This document shows positions 25,327 through 33,635 of a stretch of DNA of 64,000 nucleotides, piece by piece. Positions within the stretch are counted from its first letter, which is position 1, and the number at the start of each line of letters is the position of its first letter. The position numbers were made by a program, and so were the translations under genes. Below the pieces are notes generated by a model, which was not told the origin of the DNA, searched no databases, and saw only the letters and a list, made by a program, of their open reading frames with translations. Origin of the DNA: VRUE01 sp963704515 (GTDB lineage: Bacteria; Actinomycetota; Thermoleophilia; Solirubrobacterales; 70-9); assembly GCA_963704515.1 (NCBI GenBank), contig OY969913.1:496001-560000 (forward strand). The letters run 5' to 3'.

Positions 25327-26433
25327 ATGAAGATCCAACTCGTCGACCCCTCGGCCTTCACGCCGCCCTACGACCGCGCCCTCGCCGCGGCGCTCGCCCG
25401 CGGCGGCGCCGAGGTCGAGCTGATCACCAGCCATTTCCTGCACGGGCCGGTGCCGGCGGCGGAGGGCTATGACGTGCGGGAGCTCTTCTACCGGCGCAGC
25501 ACCAACCGCGGTCTCGATGCCCCCGCCCGCCGCGCCTTCAAGGCGGCCGAGCACCTCGGCGACATGCGCCGCCTGCGCGCCGCCCTCGACGCCGACGTCG
25601 TCCACTACCAGTGGCTGACGATGCCCGCCCTCGACGCTCACCTGCTGCCGCCCCGCCGTCCCCGTGTCCTCACCGCCCACTACGTCCTGCCGCCCGCCCC
25701 GACCCGGCGCCAGGTAGCCACGGCCCGCGCCCTCTTCGGCCGCATGGACGCCGTCGTCGCCCACTCCGAGCACGGCGCTGCCCGCCTGCGCGACGAGGTT
25801 GGAATCGACCCGGGCCGCGTCCGCGTCATCCCCCACGGCGCCTTCGACTACCTCACCCGCCTGCCCGAGGAGAAGTCGCTGCCGGCCGAGTTGGAGGGCG
25901 CCGTCGGTCCCGTGATCCTCTTCTTCGGCCTGCTGCGCCCCTACAAGGGCCTCGATCTCCTGCTCGAGGCCTGCGCCGAGCTGGAGGGTGCCGAGCTCTG
26001 GATCGTCGGCAACCCGCGCATGGACCTCGAGCCGCTGCGCGCCGCGGCCGCCCGCGCCCCGGGCCGCGTCCGCCTCCTCACCCGCTTCGTCGAGGAGGGC
26101 GAGATTCCCGCGATCTTCCGCCGCGCCGATCTTCTCGTCCTCCCCTACCGCGACGCGGAGCAGTCCGGCGTCCTCTACACGGGCCTCGCCTTCGGCAAGC
26201 CGATGGTGCTCAGCGCCGTCGGCGGCTTCCCGGAGGTGGCCGCCACCGGCGCCGCCCGGCTCGTCTCTCCGGGCGACCCGGCCGCCCTCGCCGCCGCGCT
26301 GAACGAGCTGATCGCCGACCCCGCCGCCCGCGAGCGCCTCGCCGCCGCCGCCCGCGAGGCCGCCGCCGGCCCCTACTCCTGGGACGCGATCGCAGCCCGC
26401 ACCCTCGACCTCTACCGTGAGCTGCTCGCATGA
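25327..26433 (+). CDS. Family 4 glycosyltransferase
   Basis: 368 residues. The N-terminus MKIQLVDPSAFTPPYDRALA and the C-terminal Rossmann half (VILFFGLLRPYKGLDLLLEA, then LVLPYRDAEQSGVLYTGLAF with the EX7E-type acidic residue, and GGFPEV) identify a GT-B retaining GT4 enzyme. The expected role is to add one sugar from an NDP donor to the lipid-linked repeat unit on the cytoplasmic face. A TATATG box at 25301-25306 could drive it. It overlaps the next gene by 4 nt (ATGA). Confidence 0.92.
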   Translation: MKIQLVDPSAFTPPYDRALAAALARGGAEVELITSHFLHGPVPAAEGYDVRELFYRRSTNRGLDAPARRAFKAAEHLGDMRRLRAALDADVVHYQWLTMPALDAHLLPPRRPRVLTAHYVLPPAPTRRQVATARALFGRMDAVVAHSEHGAARLRDEVGIDPGRVRVIPHGAFDYLTRLPEEKSLPAELEGAVGPVILFFGLLRPYKGLDLLLEACAELEGAELWIVGNPRMDLEPLRAAAARAPGRVRLLTRFVEEGEIPAIFRRADLLVLPYRDAEQSGVLYTGLAFGKPMVLSAVGGFPEVAATGAARLVSPGDPAALAAALNELIADPAARERLAAAAREAAAGPYSWDAIAARTLDLYRELLA

Positions 26434-27554
26434 TCGCCGCGCTCTTCTGGATCTCCGCCGCGCTGATCGTCTACACGCACCTCGGCTATCCGCTGCTGCT
26501 GCGGATCCTCGTCGACGTCCGTCGGCGGCCAGAGCGGCGGGCGCAGCTCGATCCGCTGCCGACCGTCTCGCTGATCGTCGCCGCCTACGACGAGCAGGAC
26601 GTGATCGCGGACAAGGTCGCCAACGCGCTGGCGCTCGAGTACCCGCGCGACCGGCTTGAGATCGTCGTCGCCTCCGACGGCTCCACCGACGCCACGGTCG
26701 AGCGCGCCGAGGCGGCCGGCGCCGACCTCGTCCTCGACCAGCCGCGCGGCGGCAAGCTCGCCGCCCAGAACGCCGCCGCGGAGCGCGCCTCGGGCGAGGT
26801 CCTCGCTTTCTCGGACGCCAACAGCGCCTGGGCGCCGGACGCCCTGCGCAGGTTGGTCGAGACCTTCGCCGACCCGGCGGTCGGCTACGCCTGCGGGCAG
26901 GTGCGCTTCCTCGACGCCGAGGGGGACAACCTGGAGGGCGCCTACTGGCGCTACGAGATGCGCGTGCGGGAGATGGAGTCCGCGCTGGCGGGAATCACCG
27001 CCGGCAACGGCGCGATCTACGCGGTGCGCGCTGCCGACTACCTGCGGCTCAGCCCCTCCGGCAGCCACGACCTCTCCTTCCCCTTCCTGCTCGCCAAGCG
27101 ATCCAGGCGCTCCGTCTACGCTCCCGAGGCGCGCGCCGAGGAGAAGATGGTGCCGACCCTGGAGGGCGAGTGGGCGCGCAAACGCCGGATGATGGTCGGG
27201 CTCTGGGACATCGTCGTCGGCGAGCGGATGATCTCGCCGCGAGGCTACTCGCCGCTCTACGCGCTCGAGCTCTTCTCCCACCGCCTGCTCCGCTACCTCA
27301 CCCCCTTCCTCCACCTGCTCGCCTTCCTCGCCAACCTCGCCCTGCTCGGCCAGGGCGGCGTCTACGTCGTCACCTACGGCATCCAGGTCGCGGCGATCGC
27401 CGCCGGCCTGCTCGGCGGCAGCTTCCCGGTCGGCCCGCTGCGGATCGTCCGCTACTACTGGATGACCACGCTCTCGATCGCCGCCGGCCTCTGGGACCGC
27501 CTCCGCGGTGGCCGACCGGTTGGGGCCTGGGAGAAGGCGCCGGGGACCAGGTAG
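26430..27554 (+). CDS. Membrane-associated family 2 glycosyltransferase
   Basis: 374 residues. An N-terminal membrane helix (IAALFWISAALIVYTHLGY) leads to a GT-A domain with VSLIVAAYDEQDVI, EIVVASDGSTDATVE, VLAFSDANSAW (DxN replacing DxD), GNGAIYAVR and KRRMMVGLWDIV. Three C-terminal helices follow from about 285. This architecture matches processive or polyprenyl-sugar GT2 enzymes (the cellulose synthase-like branch), but a product cannot be assigned. It is coupled to the GT4 gene upstream, and the next gene follows after 2 nt. Confidence 0.9.
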   Translation: MIAALFWISAALIVYTHLGYPLLLRILVDVRRRPERRAQLDPLPTVSLIVAAYDEQDVIADKVANALALEYPRDRLEIVVASDGSTDATVERAEAAGADLVLDQPRGGKLAAQNAAAERASGEVLAFSDANSAWAPDALRRLVETFADPAVGYACGQVRFLDAEGDNLEGAYWRYEMRVREMESALAGITAGNGAIYAVRAADYLRLSPSGSHDLSFPFLLAKRSRRSVYAPEARAEEKMVPTLEGEWARKRRMMVGLWDIVVGERMISPRGYSPLYALELFSHRLLRYLTPFLHLLAFLANLALLGQGGVYVVTYGIQVAAIAAGLLGGSFPVGPLRIVRYYWMTTLSIAAGLWDRLRGGRPVGAWEKAPGTR

Positions 27555-27556
27555 GG

Positions 27557-28120
27557 ATGCCCCGCGCCATCGACATCGCGGTCGCCGCCCTGGCGCTCGC
27601 CGCCCTCTCGCCGCTGCTGCTGATCGCCGCCGTCGCGATCAAGCTCGGCAGCCGCGGTCCCGTCCTCTACCGCCAGCGCCGCGTCGGCCTGCACGGCGAG
27701 GAGTTCGAGATGCTGAAGCTGCGCACGATGGTGCCGGGCTCCGATCCGGTAGGCGTCGGCACCGTCGTCACCCGCGACGACCCGCGCGTCACCGCCGCCG
27801 GCCGCGTCCTGCGCCGCACCTCGCTCGACGAGCTCCCCAACCTGGTCAACGTGCTGCGCGGCGAGATGGCGATCGTCGGCCCGCGCCCGACGATCCCCGC
27901 CCAGGTCGCCTCCTACACGCCCCGCCAGCACCGCCGCCACGAGGTCCGCCCCGGGATCACCGGCCTGGCCCAGGTCCAGGGCCGCGCCGGCATCCCCTGG
28001 GAGGAGCGGATCGAGCTCGACCTCGAGTACGTCGACCGCCGCGGCGCCGCCCTCGACGCCCGCATCCTCATGAAGACGATCGGCCTCCTTCTCACCGGAC
28101 ACGGCCTCGCCCCGGATTGA
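27557..28120 (+). CDS. Initiating sugar transferase (short, WecP/PglC-like)
   Basis: 187 residues, ATG with GTAGGG just upstream. One membrane helix (VAALALAALSPLLLIAAVAI), then the bacterial sugar transferase domain with YRQRRVGLHGEEFEMLKLRTM, RRTSLDELPNLVNVLRGEM, GPRPTIPAQV and RPGITGLAQVQGR. These monotopic enzymes transfer a sugar phosphate to undecaprenyl phosphate to begin repeat-unit assembly. It is the minimal PglC-like form, in contrast to the large fused transferase at 3371-6268. It closes the operon 25327-28120. Confidence 0.93.
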   Translation: MPRAIDIAVAALALAALSPLLLIAAVAIKLGSRGPVLYRQRRVGLHGEEFEMLKLRTMVPGSDPVGVGTVVTRDDPRVTAAGRVLRRTSLDELPNLVNVLRGEMAIVGPRPTIPAQVASYTPRQHRRHEVRPGITGLAQVQGRAGIPWEERIELDLEYVDRRGAALDARILMKTIGLLLTGHGLAPD

Positions 28121-28476
28121 GGAGCTTGCCGATACAGCCGAGGATCGACCTAGGCTCCAGCGGGTGGATTGGGTCAAGGAAATAGGTGAATTGGGTTCAC
28201 CCCATGTTTGCGGTCAGAGTGCGCGTATTTCTCGAATGGCGTCGACACAAAGGACGCATCGTCAAAGTGGTTCCTCCAGGAGATGCTGGCGTCCGCCGGG
28301 TCTTCAACACCCTGCGGATCGATCCGGAGAATCCGTCGGGCGTCGAGCCTGATGCTGACGCCATCCTTCCCGTAACCCGCTTGGACGACGCCGAGCGAAT
28401 GCCCTATTGCCATTCGCTTGTCCAGCAAGGGACGACTCTCGCGCCGTGTACCCGGCCGCGATTAGGCTTTGCGCCC
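28121..28476. other. Intergenic region, no gene recognised
   Basis: Less GC-rich than the flanks. Short open frames exist on both strands but none has a recognisable product or start signal. It contains GGTGAA-ttggg-TTCACC (28185-28201), a perfect 6-nt inverted repeat, and a TAGGCT -10-like box (28463-28468) 8 nt before the GNAT start. It may be a degraded gene. Confidence 0.4.
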
Positions 28477-29025
28477 ATGATCGGCCGACCCTCCGTCGCT
28501 CTGCGTCCGTTCCGCTCTGCCGATGCGCGGGCCGTCCACCGCTGGTTCAACAACCCGGCGGCGACCGCTTCGCTGATGGAGCAGCGTGGCTCGTTCTCGC
28601 TGGAGGAAGCCGAGGCCTGGGTGGGACGGGCGATGGACGACTCGGGCGAGGACCGCAAGTACGCGATCGAGGTTGAGGGGCGCGAGGAGCCGGTCGGCTT
28701 CACCGCGCTCTACGGGCTCTTCCGCCAGACCGCGCCGGAGCTGGGGGCGCTGATCGGCGACGAAGTGCGCGGCGCCGGCGTCGGCCGTCGCGCCGAGGCG
28801 CTCACCCTGGCCAAGGCCTTCGACGAGTTCGGCGCCCACCGCGTCTACGGCCGCATCCCGGCTCGCAACGAGATCGCCAAGAAGACGGTCGCCGGGCTCG
28901 GCTGGAAGCACGAGGGGACGATGCGCGCCCACCTGCGCCGCGACGCGGAGCCGCCGGACGACTGCGAGGTCTGGGGCGTGCTCCCCGACGAGTTCCGCGC
29001 CGCCGCCGCGGACCTTCTCAGGTGA
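28477..29025 (+). CDS. GNAT-family N-acetyltransferase (RimJ/RimL-like)
   Basis: 182 residues from the ATG at 28477, with a TAGGCT box 8 nt upstream. N-terminus VALRPFRSADARAVHRWFNN and the acetyl-CoA loop GAGVGRRAEALTLAKAFDE followed by RIPARNEIAKKTVAGLGWKHEG are those of the RimJ/RimL/SpeG type. Such enzymes acetylate protein N-termini, polyamines or amino-sugars. Near the polysaccharide genes an amino-sugar nucleotide is a reasonable but unproven substrate. It overlaps the next gene by 4 nt (GTGA). Confidence 0.88.
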   Translation: MIGRPSVALRPFRSADARAVHRWFNNPAATASLMEQRGSFSLEEAEAWVGRAMDDSGEDRKYAIEVEGREEPVGFTALYGLFRQTAPELGALIGDEVRGAGVGRRAEALTLAKAFDEFGAHRVYGRIPARNEIAKKTVAGLGWKHEGTMRAHLRRDAEPPDDCEVWGVLPDEFRAAAADLLR

Positions 29026-30023
29026 CCGACCGCCTCGTCGCCGAGCTGCTCGAGGACCGCGGCGAGGCGGCGGCCGGCGAGGAGTTCTTCCGTTCCCGCC
29101 CCTTCCTCGACGCCGAAGCCGTCACCCACACCCTCCGCATCTCCACCGACCGAACTGAGCTTCTGGCGCCGCTGATCGTGCGCGAGATAGCGGGCGCCAA
29201 CGAGCGCGACGCAGTCTCCCCCTACGGATATCCGGGGCTCGTCGAGAGGAGTCGAGGGGGCGTCCCCCGGAGCCTCCCCGCTGTTGCTCCGGGGGACGCC
29301 CCCTCGACTTCTCCGCCCCCCCTCGAGCCTGAGGCGGTCGACCTCTCCGCGACCGGCCTCGTCTCGCTCTTCATCCGCCACACGTTGGCCGACCCGCCGC
29401 TCGTCGGCGCCCGCGAGCGCAACGTGGTCCAGATCGCCGCCCCGGCGCTGCCGCGCAAGAGCCGTGGCAGCGACCGCAACCAGATCAACAAGAACCTGCG
29501 ACGCGGCTACGCGGTCCGCATCGTCCCCGGCCCCGAGACCTCGCCCGCCGAGCGCGCCGCCTTCCTCGCCGCCTACGAGCAGACGATGCGCCGTACCGGC
29601 GCCGCCGAGCGCTACTTCTTCGGCGCCGCATACTTCGACCGCATCCTCGAAGCGCCGCGCACCTGGTTGGCGCTCGCCACCGCACCCGACGGCGAGCCCG
29701 CCGCCGCATCGATCGCCGCCCACAGCGACGGCTTCCTTCACTACTACCTCAGCGGCAGCGCCGACTCTCACCTGCGCGACTCGCCGATGAAGAACGTCGT
29801 CGCGGCGCTGGTCGACCTCTCCGTCGAGCTCGGCCTGCCGCTCAACCTCGGCGGTGGCATCGTCCGCGGCGACCGGCTGGAGGAGTTCAAGCGCGGCTTC
29901 GCCAACCGCGAGCTCGTCTGGCGCACCTCGGAGCTCGTCTGCGACCGCGTCGCCTACGAGCGCCTCTCAGCCGGCCGCGAAGCCGGCGACTACTTCCCCG
30001 CCTACCGGGCGCCGCGCGGCTAG
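29022..30023 (+). CDS. FemAB-like acyl/aminoacyl transferase (GNAT fold)
   Basis: 333 residues with a GTG start. C-terminal GNAT repeat with RNQINKNLRRGYAVRIV, ERYFFGAAYFDRIL, ASIAAHSDGFLHYYLSGS and NLGGGIVRGDRLEEFKRGFA, as in FemAB/lipid II:glycine-type and polysaccharide-acylation enzymes. It probably aminoacylates or acylates a wall or glycan precursor. A 58-nt near-perfect hairpin (29251-29308) lies in the coding sequence and encodes a Pro/Gly/Ser-rich insert (around residues 77-98, VPRSLPAVAPGDAPST) between the two halves of the domain, most likely a later insertion. It ends head-to-head with the DUF3105 gene, with no spacer. Confidence 0.82.
   Translation: MTDRLVAELLEDRGEAAAGEEFFRSRPFLDAEAVTHTLRISTDRTELLAPLIVREIAGANERDAVSPYGYPGLVERSRGGVPRSLPAVAPGDAPSTSPPPLEPEAVDLSATGLVSLFIRHTLADPPLVGARERNVVQIAAPALPRKSRGSDRNQINKNLRRGYAVRIVPGPETSPAERAAFLAAYEQTMRRTGAAERYFFGAAYFDRILEAPRTWLALATAPDGEPAAASIAAHSDGFLHYYLSGSADSHLRDSPMKNVVAALVDLSVELGLPLNLGGGIVRGDRLEEFKRGFANRELVWRTSELVCDRVAYERLSAGREAGDYFPAYRAPRG
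29251..29308. repeat. 23-bp perfect inverted repeat inserted in frame in the FemAB-like gene
   Basis: Arms at 29251-29273 and 29286-29308 are exactly complementary over 23 nt with a 12-nt loop. Weaker pairing continues outward (GGCTCG...CGAGCC at 29236 and 29323-29328). It lies wholly in coding sequence and keeps the frame. Confidence 0.85.
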
Positions 30024-30806
30024 CTAGCCGGCGGTCGGTTCCGCGGCCGTCGGCCCGGTGAAGGGGAAGCCCATCGCGCCCTCGCGCCCGTGGCCCCAGC
30101 GCTGCTTGGCGAAGTCGCGCAGCGCGTCGAGCGTGATCGAGCCCTTGTATTCGTTGCAGCCGATCAGGTCGCGCCAGGAGGTCGCCGCGACCGCGTAGGG
30201 CATGTTCGTGTTGGGGAAGAGCAGCGAGCCCCCGTACATCGTGTCGTACATGCCGACCATTTCCAGCTGGTCGCTTTCGGACAGGCTGGGCGCGTACTGG
30301 AACTCGATCCGGCCGTGCTCCAGCGAGTGCACCATGTCGATTTCCTGCGGCATTTCGCTGTAGGCGCCGTCGGCCTGCTGGTAGGGCGGTTCGACGTGGT
30401 TGCCCGATGTCGGTGGGTTGGTTTCGTAGTTGGGCGTCGGGGCGGTTGGCGGGATGTGTTCGTGGCCCTCTTCTTTGAGGTTGAGTCGCAGGTCGCAGTT
30501 GGCCTTCTTCGCCGCCTGCTTCAGGTTGGCGACCTTCACGGCCGCCGGTGTCGTGCCGCTCCGTTCGTCGAGCTGCACGCCGTTGGTCGAGCCCGACTGC
30601 TGGGCGATGTGAGGGTCGCCGCTGTCGTTCTTGCTGGAGGCCGAGACGATCGTGGCGGCGATCGCGACCACTATCGCCAAACCCACGGCTCCGGCTACGC
30701 CATAGCCGATCATCAGCCGCCGTTTGGCGGAGCCGGTCTGCGTCTTCTCGCGCTGTTCGCGCGCCTCGCGAAGGCGCTGCCTCTCTTCCTCCCTGCGGTT
30801 CGCCAT
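30024..30806 (-). CDS. DUF3105 membrane-anchored extracellular protein
   Basis: 260 residues from the ATG at 30806. A short basic, charged cytoplasmic start (NRREEERQRLREAREQREK) and one membrane helix (MIGYGVAGAVGLAIVVAIAATIV) precede an exported domain with the DUF3105 signatures HIPPTAPTPNYETNPPTSGNH and MVHSLEHGRIEFQY. The function of DUF3105 is unknown; it is common in actinobacteria and chloroflexi, and the conserved His residues suggest metal binding. It starts 13 nt after metF, with a TAAGCT box overlapping the end of metF, so it may be both co-transcribed and separately promoted. Mature-part Glu codons are mostly GAA. Confidence 0.88.
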   Translation of the reverse strand: MANRREEERQRLREAREQREKTQTGSAKRRLMIGYGVAGAVGLAIVVAIAATIVSASSKNDSGDPHIAQQSGSTNGVQLDERSGTTPAAVKVANLKQAAKKANCDLRLNLKEEGHEHIPPTAPTPNYETNPPTSGNHVEPPYQQADGAYSEMPQEIDMVHSLEHGRIEFQYAPSLSESDQLEMVGMYDTMYGGSLLFPNTNMPYAVAATSWRDLIGCNEYKGSITLDALRDFAKQRWGHGREGAMGFPFTGPTAAEPTAG

Positions 30807-30819
30807 GCGGTCGCGCAGC

Positions 30820-31737
30820 TTACTTGAGCGCTTTTGCGAGATCCGTCGCCCCGCCCCGCCGCTCCCAGGGCCGGGAAGCCCGCAGCGCGCCGAGCACCGC
30901 ACGCGTCGCCGGCGCCCGGTTCAGCGCGTAGAAGTGGATCCCGGGAGCCCCGCCCAGCAGCAGCTCCGCGCACTGCTGGGCGGCGTAAGCGACCCCCAGC
31001 TCGAACTCCGCCCGCTCGTCGCCCTCGCAGGCGGCGAAGGCCGCCGCGAGGCGCGGCGGGATCGAGGCGTCGCAGAGCTCGCAGATCCGCTTCGTCTGGG
31101 CGAAGCTCGCCACCGGGGTCACTCCGGCCAGGATCGGCACCTGGATCCCCGCCGCCCGCGCCGCGGCGACGAAGTCGAAGTAGACCCGGTTGTCGAAGAA
31201 GAGCTGGGTGATCAGGAACGAGGCGCCCGCCTCGACCTTGGTCTTCAGGTAGGCGAGGTCGGTATCCAGGTCGGGCGCCTCGGGGTGCACCTCGGGGAAG
31301 CAGGCGCCGCCCACCGTGAAGTCCCAGCGCGAGCCGATGAACGCCGCCAGCGCGGCGGCGCTGCCCAGGCCGCCCTCGGGCTGGACGAAGTCGCCCTCAC
31401 CCCGCGGCGGGTCGCCGCGCAGAGCGAAGACGTTCTCGATCCCCGCCGCCGCGATCCGGTCCAGCGTCGTCGCCAGCCCCTCGACCGTCTCGCCCACGCA
31501 GCTCAGGTGGGCCATCGTCTCGTAGCCCAGGTCCTCCTTCAGCGCCCGGGTGATCTCGACCGTGCCCTCGCGGGTCGAGCCGCCGGCCCCGTAGGTGACC
31601 GAGACGAAATCCGGCTCCAGCTCGCGCAGCGAGCGCGCCGTCGCGAACAGCGCCTCGCGCGCCTCCTCGGTCTTCGGCGGAAAGAACTCGACCGAGAAGG
31701 TCGGCCCGTCCGCCGCGATGATCTCGTCGATCCGCAC
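30820..31737 (-). CDS. metF: 5,10-methylenetetrahydrofolate reductase
   Basis: 305 residues from the GTG at 31737, chosen because TACCCT (minus strand, 31744-31749) lies 6 nt upstream and because family members begin near this point; an ATG at 31773 is the alternative. TIM-barrel flavoenzyme that reduces methylene-THF to methyl-THF for methionine synthesis. Signatures: FSVEFFPPKTEEARE, VSVTYGAGGSTR, NVFALRGDPPRG, GGACFPEVHPEA, FLITQLFFDNRVYF and GIHFYALNRA. Length is normal. Confidence 0.95.
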   Translation of the reverse strand: MRIDEIIAADGPTFSVEFFPPKTEEAREALFATARSLRELEPDFVSVTYGAGGSTREGTVEITRALKEDLGYETMAHLSCVGETVEGLATTLDRIAAAGIENVFALRGDPPRGEGDFVQPEGGLGSAAALAAFIGSRWDFTVGGACFPEVHPEAPDLDTDLAYLKTKVEAGASFLITQLFFDNRVYFDFVAAARAAGIQVPILAGVTPVASFAQTKRICELCDASIPPRLAAAFAACEGDERAEFELGVAYAAQQCAELLLGGAPGIHFYALNRAPATRAVLGALRASRPWERRGGATDLAKALK

Positions 31738-32157
31738 CGCAGCAGGGTAGCCGTCCGCGCCAAGAGGCGGCATTTCTTCGGAGTTTGCGGAAACGAATAA
31801 GTCGCCCCCCTAGCGCACCGCGAAGAGGCGCGCTAAGTTGATCTTGCGACTGGGAGAGACGGCGTCCGCGGAAGCCCACCGGACACCGCCTCGAAGGTGG
31901 CGCAACGAGCTTCAGCGTGCGAAGGCTACGCGCGCGGCAGGCAAACGAGCGCCACCGCCGGTCGCGTTTTGCGTTCTGGGCGTCCTGGCTCTGGGTCTCG
32001 TCCGACCGCCTCCCTAGCTTCCGGTTCCGGCCGTCGAGCACCTGCCCTCGATCGCCGCGCGTGCCGGGACGCACCCGGGAGTTGGCGTCGCCGCGAGACC
32101 CGGAAGGCCGCCGCGACTAGCCCGCCGGCTCCCGCTCTCTGTGCCACGATGCCCGCG
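31738..32157. other. Long intergenic region between metF and enoyl-CoA hydratase
   Basis: About 420 nt without a supported gene. Open frames here are Arg/Ala/Ser-rich and have no recognisable product. The first part carries the metF promoter box; 31846-31965 can fold into a compact structured RNA (separate entry). Nothing identifiable is seen from about 31970 to 32140. Confidence 0.5.
31846..31965 (+). ncRNA. Candidate structured RNA, glycine-riboswitch-like on the + strand
   Basis: A closing helix GCGAC (31846-31850)/GTCGC (31961-31965) encloses two hairpins: GGCGTCCG...CGGACACCGCC (31861-31890) and GGTGGCGC (31896-31903)/GCGCCACC (31949-31956). Junction and loop elements GGGAGAGAC (31852), GGACAC (31881), CGAAGG..GCAA (31892-31905) and CAGGCAAA (31938) resemble, in order, the conserved parts of the glycine aptamer. 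However, the CUCUC before CAGGC and the usual GCC before GAAGG are absent. It would lie about 190 nt upstream of the enoyl-CoA hydratase gene, not a usual glycine regulon member. Identity is uncertain. Confidence 0.3.
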
Positions 32158-32910
32158 ATGAGCGAGGGAATGCGTTACGAGCGGATCGGGGCGGCGGCCG
32201 TGCTGACGATCGACCGGCCCGAGCGCCGTAACGCGGTCGACGCGGCTACGGCCGAGGCGTTCCGGCAGGGGCTGAAGGACTTCGAGGCCGACGAGGGGGC
32301 GCGGGTGCTGGTCCTCGCCGGCGCCGGCGGCGAGGCGTTCTGCGCGGGGGCGGACCTCAAGGCGATGGACCTCGACGTCGACCACCCGCATGGGCCGATG
32401 GGCCCCACCAGGCTGACCCCGGCCAAGCCGGCGATCGCCGCGGTCGACGGCTGGTGCCTGGCCGGCGGCGTCGAGCTGGCGCTCTGGTGCGACCTGCGAA
32501 TCGCCACGCCCCAATCGACCTTCGGCCTCTTCGAGCGCCGCTGGGGCGTCCCCCTGGTGGACGGCGGCACCCAACGTCTCCCCCGCGTAATAGGAATGGG
32601 CCGAGCCCTCGACCTGATCCTCACCGGCCGCCCCGTCAAGGCCGACGAGGCCCACCAAATCGGCCTGGTCAACGAGATCGCCGACCCCGGCAAGCACCTC
32701 GACCGAGCCCTCGAGCTGGCCGAGAAGATCGCAAGCTTCCCCCAGGAGACAATGCTCGCCGACCGCCAAGCAGCAATCCAAGGCTTCGGCCTGTCCCTCA
32801 GCGACGGAATAGCTCTAGAGCACGAGCTGGGCCGCCGGGTTCTGGATGTGGCCGTTCGTGGCGCAGCCCGATTCGCCTCGGGCGAGGGCCGTCACGGCCA
32901 GGGCGTCTGA
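32158..32910 (+). CDS. Enoyl-CoA hydratase/isomerase family protein (crotonase fold)
   Basis: 250 residues from the ATG at 32158; ATGs at 32149 and 32170 are alternatives. Crotonase signatures: VLTIDRPERRNAVDAATAEAF, the oxyanion-hole loop GEAFCAGADLKAM, and AIAAVDGWCLAGGVELALWCDLR. The glutamate pair typical of true hydratases is only partly visible (FERRWGVPLVDGGTQRLPR), so it could be a hydratase, isomerase or other acyl-CoA enzyme. It is isolated and ends 2 nt from the stop of a convergent TetR gene. The codon bias weakens near the 3' end. Confidence 0.9.
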   Translation: MSEGMRYERIGAAAVLTIDRPERRNAVDAATAEAFRQGLKDFEADEGARVLVLAGAGGEAFCAGADLKAMDLDVDHPHGPMGPTRLTPAKPAIAAVDGWCLAGGVELALWCDLRIATPQSTFGLFERRWGVPLVDGGTQRLPRVIGMGRALDLILTGRPVKADEAHQIGLVNEIADPGKHLDRALELAEKIASFPQETMLADRQAAIQGFGLSLSDGIALEHELGRRVLDVAVRGAARFASGEGRHGQGV

Positions 32911-32911
32911 C

Positions 32912-33586
32912 TCACTCGCCCCGCGCCACCCGCCGCATCTCGTCTTCCGCCGCCTCCGGCCCGATGTAGGGCATCAGCACCGCGAACACCAGGTCGGGCA
33001 GGATCCGCTTCAGCTCCGGCCCGCGCCCCGCCCGCACCTCGTCGAAGATCATCGAGGTCGCGCCGCCGATCGCGAAGCGGGCCGTGTCGGCCGGAAGCTC
33101 GTCTCCCTGGCCGGAGTGGTCGCGGCCTTCCTCGAGGAATGGGGTGAAGCGGGCCAGCGCCGAGCGATAGCGGGCGCGGGCTCCCTCGCCGGCGGCGGTC
33201 ACCTCGACCATCGCCAGGCGGGCGATCCCGGCCTCGATCGAGAGCAACCCAACCAGGGCGCTCAGCGCGGCGACGATCCGCTGCGGCCAGGGCTCGCCGG
33301 CGGCCGCTTCGAAGGCCGCGGTCACGTGGGCGACGAGCACGTCGAAGACCGCTTCGTAGGCCTCGAGGAAGCAGGCTTCCTTGCCGGCGAACATCTCGTC
33401 GAAGGTCTCGCGCGAGACGCCTGCCACCTCGATCACGTCGTTGACGGTGGTCGTCTCGTAACCCTTGGCCGCCGAGACCCGCAGCATCGCCTCCAACAGC
33501 CGCTCGCGCTCGGAGCGCACCAGGTAGGCGCGGGGCAGGTCTGAACCCTTCGACTTCGTTGGATTCGGAGGGGATGACGAATCCAT
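32912..33586 (-). CDS. TetR-family transcriptional regulator (array member 1)
   Basis: 224 residues from the ATG at 33586, supported by TACGCT (minus strand, 33593-33598) 6 nt upstream; a TTG at 33622 is disfavoured. The TetR_N helix-turn-helix is RERLLEAMLRVSAAKGYETT...VNDVIEVAGVSRETFDEMFAGKEACFLEAYE, followed by an all-helical ligand domain ending PDLVFAVLMPYIGPEAAEDE. The preceding arm (DLPRAYLVRSERERLL) resembles the GRHGLPREFV arm of its neighbours. No target gene is adjacent; the ligand is unknown. Confidence 0.9.
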   Translation of the reverse strand: MDSSSPPNPTKSKGSDLPRAYLVRSERERLLEAMLRVSAAKGYETTTVNDVIEVAGVSRETFDEMFAGKEACFLEAYEAVFDVLVAHVTAAFEAAAGEPWPQRIVAALSALVGLLSIEAGIARLAMVEVTAAGEGARARYRSALARFTPFLEEGRDHSGQGDELPADTARFAIGGATSMIFDEVRAGRGPELKRILPDLVFAVLMPYIGPEAAEDEMRRVARGE

Positions 33587-33635
33587 GCACTCAGCGTAGG
33601 GCAGGGAAACAGGCCTGTCCAACTTGCCGTCGCCG

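Noticed and set aside
28174..28428. 84-codon minus-strand frame in the intergenic region
   Set aside because: No family resemblance, no start signal; left as intergenic.
31897..32157. N-terminal extension of the enoyl-CoA hydratase
   Set aside because: The upstream frame is Arg/Ala/Ser-rich and overlaps the structured RNA; the crotonase domain begins at the ATG near 32158.
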